Assembly: GCA_035291605.1 (NCBI GenBank)
Contig: DATDRS010000107.1
Coordinates: forward strand, 1-6,997
Length of the DNA: 6,997 nt
Direction of reading: 5' to 3'
From: DATDRS01 sp035291605
Lineage (GTDB): Bacteria > Chloroflexota > Anaerolineae > Anaerolineales > UBA6663
The translations under genes and the position numbers were made by a program. The notes below the pieces were generated by a model, which had not been told where the DNA came from, did no database searches, and was given only the letters and a program-made list of their open reading frames with translations. Shown here piece by piece: positions 4,789-6,997 of this stretch; the first letter of the stretch is position 1; every line of letters begins with the position of its first letter.

Positions 4789-6063
4789 TCACGCCAGGCG
4801 TCTCTCGGCGGCGAGGGCGTGCGCGGTGAGTTGCTCGGCCTGCGCCAGGCGCGCGGCGTGAGCGGCGATGGCCTGCGTCGTGGCCGGATCGAGCGCCACC
4901 AGGCTGGTGAGGCGCACGAAGTCGAGGACGCTCAGCGGCGAGGCGAACCGCGCGCTCCCGCCCGTGGGCATCACGTGGCTCGGCCCGGCCAGGTAATCGC
5001 CGAGGACCTCAAACGAATGCTCGCCGAGGAACAGCCCGCCCGCGCGTTTGATTTTGGGAACCCACGCCCACGGGTCGCGCACGGCCAGGCACAGATGCTC
5101 CGGCGCATAATCGTCGGCGAGCGCGACGGCCTGCGCGAGGTCGCGGGTGAGGACGATGCCGGAGTTGCGCTCGAAGGTCTGGGCGATGATGTCGGCGCGC
5201 GAGAGCGATTCGAGGAGATTAGAGATTTGAGATTGGACAGCCCGCGCCAGCGCCTCGCTCGGAGTCAGCAGGATGGCCGAGGCGAGGAGATCGTGCTCGG
5301 CCTGCGCCAGCAAGTCGGCGGCGACCCACGCCGGGTTGGCGAGTTCGTCGGCGACGACAATGGTTTCGGTCGGGCCAGCGAGGCCGTCTATGCCGACGAC
5401 GCCGTAGACTAGTTTCTTGGCGAGGGTGACGTAGATATTGCCAGGGCCGACGACTTTGTCAACGGATTTGATGGATTCGGTCCCATAGGCCAGGGCGGCA
5501 ATCGCCTGCGCGCCGCCGATTCTCAAGACCTCGGTCGCCCCGGCGATGTCGGCGGCGGCCAGGATGACGGGGTTGACAAATTCGGTTTCGGGAAACGCGG
5601 GGTTGGGCGGCGTGGCGACGACGATCTCGCTGACGCCCGCGACGCGCGCGAGGGTGACGGTGTGCAGCACCGTGGAGGGGAGCGGGGCCGTGCCGCCGGG
5701 GACGTAACAGCCGACGCGGTTGAGCGGCGCGACGATCTGGCCGAGCGTGCCGCCGAGTTCTTGCGTAAACCAGGAGGTCAGGGGCTGTCGCCGATGAAAC
5801 GTTTCGAGGCGGCTGGCGGCGAGGCGAAGAGAGGCGACGATTTCCGTCGAAACATGCTCGTAGGCCGCCGAGACATTTGTGACGAGAAAACTATCCAGGG
5901 GCACACGGTCGAATTTTGCGGTCAACTCTTTCAGCGCCGCATCGCCCCGCGCGCGCACGTCCGCAAGCACCCCGTGGACGCGGTCGAGATATGCCTGCTC
6001 TTCAAAAACAGGCTTACGCCGCAGAATAGACTCAAGCGCCGTCTTGGCGTCATAGATTTTCAT
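4789..6063 (-). CDS. hisD: Histidinol dehydrogenase HisD
   Basis: HisD performs the last two steps, oxidising L-histidinol to L-histidine with two NAD+ and a bound zinc. The 424-residue product starts at ATG 6061-6063 (MKIYDAKTAL), 4 bases after GGAGG; the open frame runs 11 codons further but without such a signal. Motifs: GCYVPGGTAPLPSTVLH (118-134), GGAQAIAALAYGT (183-195), VVGPGNIYVTLAKK (204-217), GLAGPTE (227-233), QAEHD (254-258), APEHL (320-324) and DYLAGPSHVMPTGG (356-369). Zinc ligands Gln254, His257, Asp356, His415 and the catalytic Glu322/His323 pair match E. coli positions with a constant small offset, so the enzyme should be active. A repeat-coded stretch (QSQISNLLESLSR, 277-289) replaces, without lengthening, a variable helix. 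The start overlaps the end of hisG by 14 bases. Confidence 0.98.
   Translation of the reverse strand: MKIYDAKTALESILRRKPVFEEQAYLDRVHGVLADVRARGDAALKELTAKFDRVPLDSFLVTNVSAAYEHVSTEIVASLRLAASRLETFHRRQPLTSWFTQELGGTLGQIVAPLNRVGCYVPGGTAPLPSTVLHTVTLARVAGVSEIVVATPPNPAFPETEFVNPVILAAADIAGATEVLRIGGAQAIAALAYGTESIKSVDKVVGPGNIYVTLAKKLVYGVVGIDGLAGPTETIVVADELANPAWVAADLLAQAEHDLLASAILLTPSEALARAVQSQISNLLESLSRADIIAQTFERNSGIVLTRDLAQAVALADDYAPEHLCLAVRDPWAWVPKIKRAGGLFLGEHSFEVLGDYLAGPSHVMPTGGSARFASPLSVLDFVRLTSLVALDPATTQAIAAHAARLAQAEQLTAHALAAERRLA
5215..5235. repeat. Heptamer patch inside hisD
   Basis: Three contiguous units, gagatta, gagattt and gagattg, read in frame on the minus strand as the SQISNLL region of HisD. 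The third is identical to units in hisA, hisH and hisG. Confidence 0.75.
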
Positions 6064-6997
6064 TGAGCCTCCGCGCGCGTTCGGGTTCCTCTTCAAAAAT
6101 ATACGTGATAGGCGAAACGACCACGCCGCTGCCGCCGACGGAACGCAGGGCTTTGACGGCTGGGATCAGCCGGTCTTTGTGGACGACGATGGTGACAGAG
6201 TGCCAGCGCTCGCCCGCGCGGGTGATGACCGACGCGAGCGTTGGGCCTTGCAGACCGCCCAGGTCAGGCTGCGCGAACAGGGCGCGGGCGATGGCTTCGG
6301 GCGAGTCCCCCCGCATATTGGCGACGACCATGTAATTTTCCTGCCCGCGCAGATAGGCCTCGATGTATTCGAGGAGCTGGCGAGCCAGGTCGAGGACCTC
6401 CGGACGGGCCTTGAGCGCCGCGCGGTTGGCGAAGAAGACGGCTTGGGAGCGGAGAATGACGCCGTCGTCGAGCGCGCGCAGCCGGTTGTCGTGCAGCGTC
6501 TGGCCGGAGGAGACGAGGTCGGCGATGAGGTCGGCGTAGCCGATGGCCGGGGCGACTTCGAGCGTGCCCTCGGCGGCGATGAGGTGGAACGCGCCGACGC
6601 CTTTCTCGGCAAGAAAACGTGAGGTAAGGCGGGGGTGTTGGGTGGCGACGCGGAGAGGGTGATTGGCAATTGGTAATTGGAGATTGGAGATTGAGTGAGC
6701 GGGCCAGTCTTCGGGGACGGCGAGGGTGAGTGCGCAGTAGCCGTAGTTCAGGGCCTCGTGCAGGATGATGATGTCGCCGTCTTCGCCGCGGCGCTCCTCG
6801 ACGGCGTCCAATCCTGCGATGCCGAAGTCCACGCTGCCCTCGCGAACCGAGACGACGATGTCGCCGGGGCGCTGGAACATCACGGTGAGGCCGGGCAGCG
6901 CCGGAATGCGCGCGAAATATTGGCGCGGGTTGGGCTTGTCCACCCGCAGTCCGGCAGAGGCCAGGAAGCCGAGCGTGGCCTGCTCCAGGCGGCCTTT
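6050..6997 (-). CDS. hisG: ATP phosphoribosyltransferase HisG, long form (5' end missing)
   Basis: HisG joins ATP and PRPP to make phosphoribosyl-ATP, the committed and histidine-inhibited first step. The frame is open to the right edge and the first visible residues, KGRLEQATLGFLASAGL, are the near-N-terminal motif of the family, so only a few codons are lost; an internal GTG at 6941-6943 is not the start. Counting from the first visible residue: DFGIAGLD (57-64), the PRPP-binding segment EGTLEVAPAIGYADLIADLVSSGQTLHDNRLR (143-174), then a C-terminal regulatory domain with MRGDSPEAI (228-236), WHSVTIVVHKD (265-275) and VGGSGVVVSPITYIFEEE (287-304). This domain marks the long, self-regulated form that needs no HisZ. 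Residues about 102-113 (HSISNLQLPIAN) are encoded by heptamer repeats. The end overlaps hisD by 14 bases. Confidence 0.97.
   Translation of the reverse strand, partial: KGRLEQATLGFLASAGLRVDKPNPRQYFARIPALPGLTVMFQRPGDIVVSVREGSVDFGIAGLDAVEERRGEDGDIIILHEALNYGYCALTLAVPEDWPAHSISNLQLPIANHPLRVATQHPRLTSRFLAEKGVGAFHLIAAEGTLEVAPAIGYADLIADLVSSGQTLHDNRLRALDDGVILRSQAVFFANRAALKARPEVLDLARQLLEYIEAYLRGQENYMVVANMRGDSPEAIARALFAQPDLGGLQGPTLASVITRAGERWHSVTIVVHKDRLIPAVKALRSVGGSGVVVSPITYIFEEEPERARRLNENL
6068..6072 (-). promoter_or_regulatory. Ribosome-binding site of hisD
   Basis: GGAGG on the coding strand, four bases before the hisD ATG and within the last codons of hisG. It decides the hisD start in favour of MKIYDAK. 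Confidence 0.8.
6662..6696. repeat. Five-unit heptamer patch inside hisG
   Basis: Five contiguous units on the plus strand: attggca, attggta, attggag, attggag, attgagt. Shifted by three bases the middle units read gagattg, the same heptamer as in hisA, hisH and hisD. The minus-strand frame reads them as SISNLQLPIAN between AVPEDWP and LRVATQHP, where usual HisG proteins have a short variable linker. Confidence 0.85.

Noticed and set aside
3579..5412. Plus-strand open frames of 211 to 232 codons opposite hisC and hisD
   Set aside because: They mirror conserved coding sequence on the other strand, lack recognisable domains and have no operon-like spacing.
6941..6943. GTG as the hisG start
   Set aside because: The frame continues upstream through the conserved KGRLEQATLGFLASAGL, so the true start lies beyond the window.

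Overview
The window is almost entirely one histidine-biosynthesis operon read from the minus strand. In transcription order (right to left) it is hisG (5' end just off the right edge), hisD, hisC, hisB, an unexpected alpha/beta-hydrolase gene, hisH, hisA and hisF (3' end off the left edge). Every his gene is identified from family motifs and catalytic residues. The genes are tightly packed: hisG/hisD overlap by 14 nt, hisB/hydrolase by 1 nt (TGATG) and hydrolase/hisH by 4 nt (ATGA). The other four junctions are gaps of 17 to 55 nt. No promoter, leader, tRNA, rRNA, CRISPR array or insertion sequence is visible. The operon promoter must lie to the right of the window, and hisI/hisE and a histidinol-phosphatase are not in view.

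The organism is a bacterium with G+C-rich DNA (clearly above 60% by eye) and a compact operon. It has a long-form HisG with its own regulatory domain and a stand-alone (not bifunctional) HisB. Gene order, protein style and the many short heptanucleotide repeats would suit a Chloroflexota (Anaerolineae-like) genome, but that is an inference with moderate to low confidence.

Together the genes cover ATP + PRPP to PR-ATP (HisG), the ProFAR isomerase step (HisA), ring closure to IGP and AICAR (HisF with HisH), dehydration (HisB), transamination (HisC) and the final oxidation to histidine (HisD). The hydrolase has no known place in the pathway but is translationally locked into the operon on both sides.

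The most unusual signal is a set of short, degenerate, period-7 tandem repeats scattered through the operon. All four gene junctions that are not overlaps consist largely of them (hisD-hisC, hisC-hisB, hisH-hisA, hisA-hisF). Further patches lie in frame inside hisG, hisD, hisC, hisH and hisA, at positions that look like variable surface loops or helices. Three related unit types recur: GAGATTG, GTGAGGY and TCGTCAG (plus-strand notation). The repeats supply the HisA N-terminus, the HisA stop codon, an extra loop in HisC and a long hairpin over the hisC stop codon. Junctions carrying them tend to lack a normal ribosome-binding site. HisF also has an insertion of about 26 residues beside its active site that is not clearly heptad-based. 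The hydrolase gene appears free of repeats.
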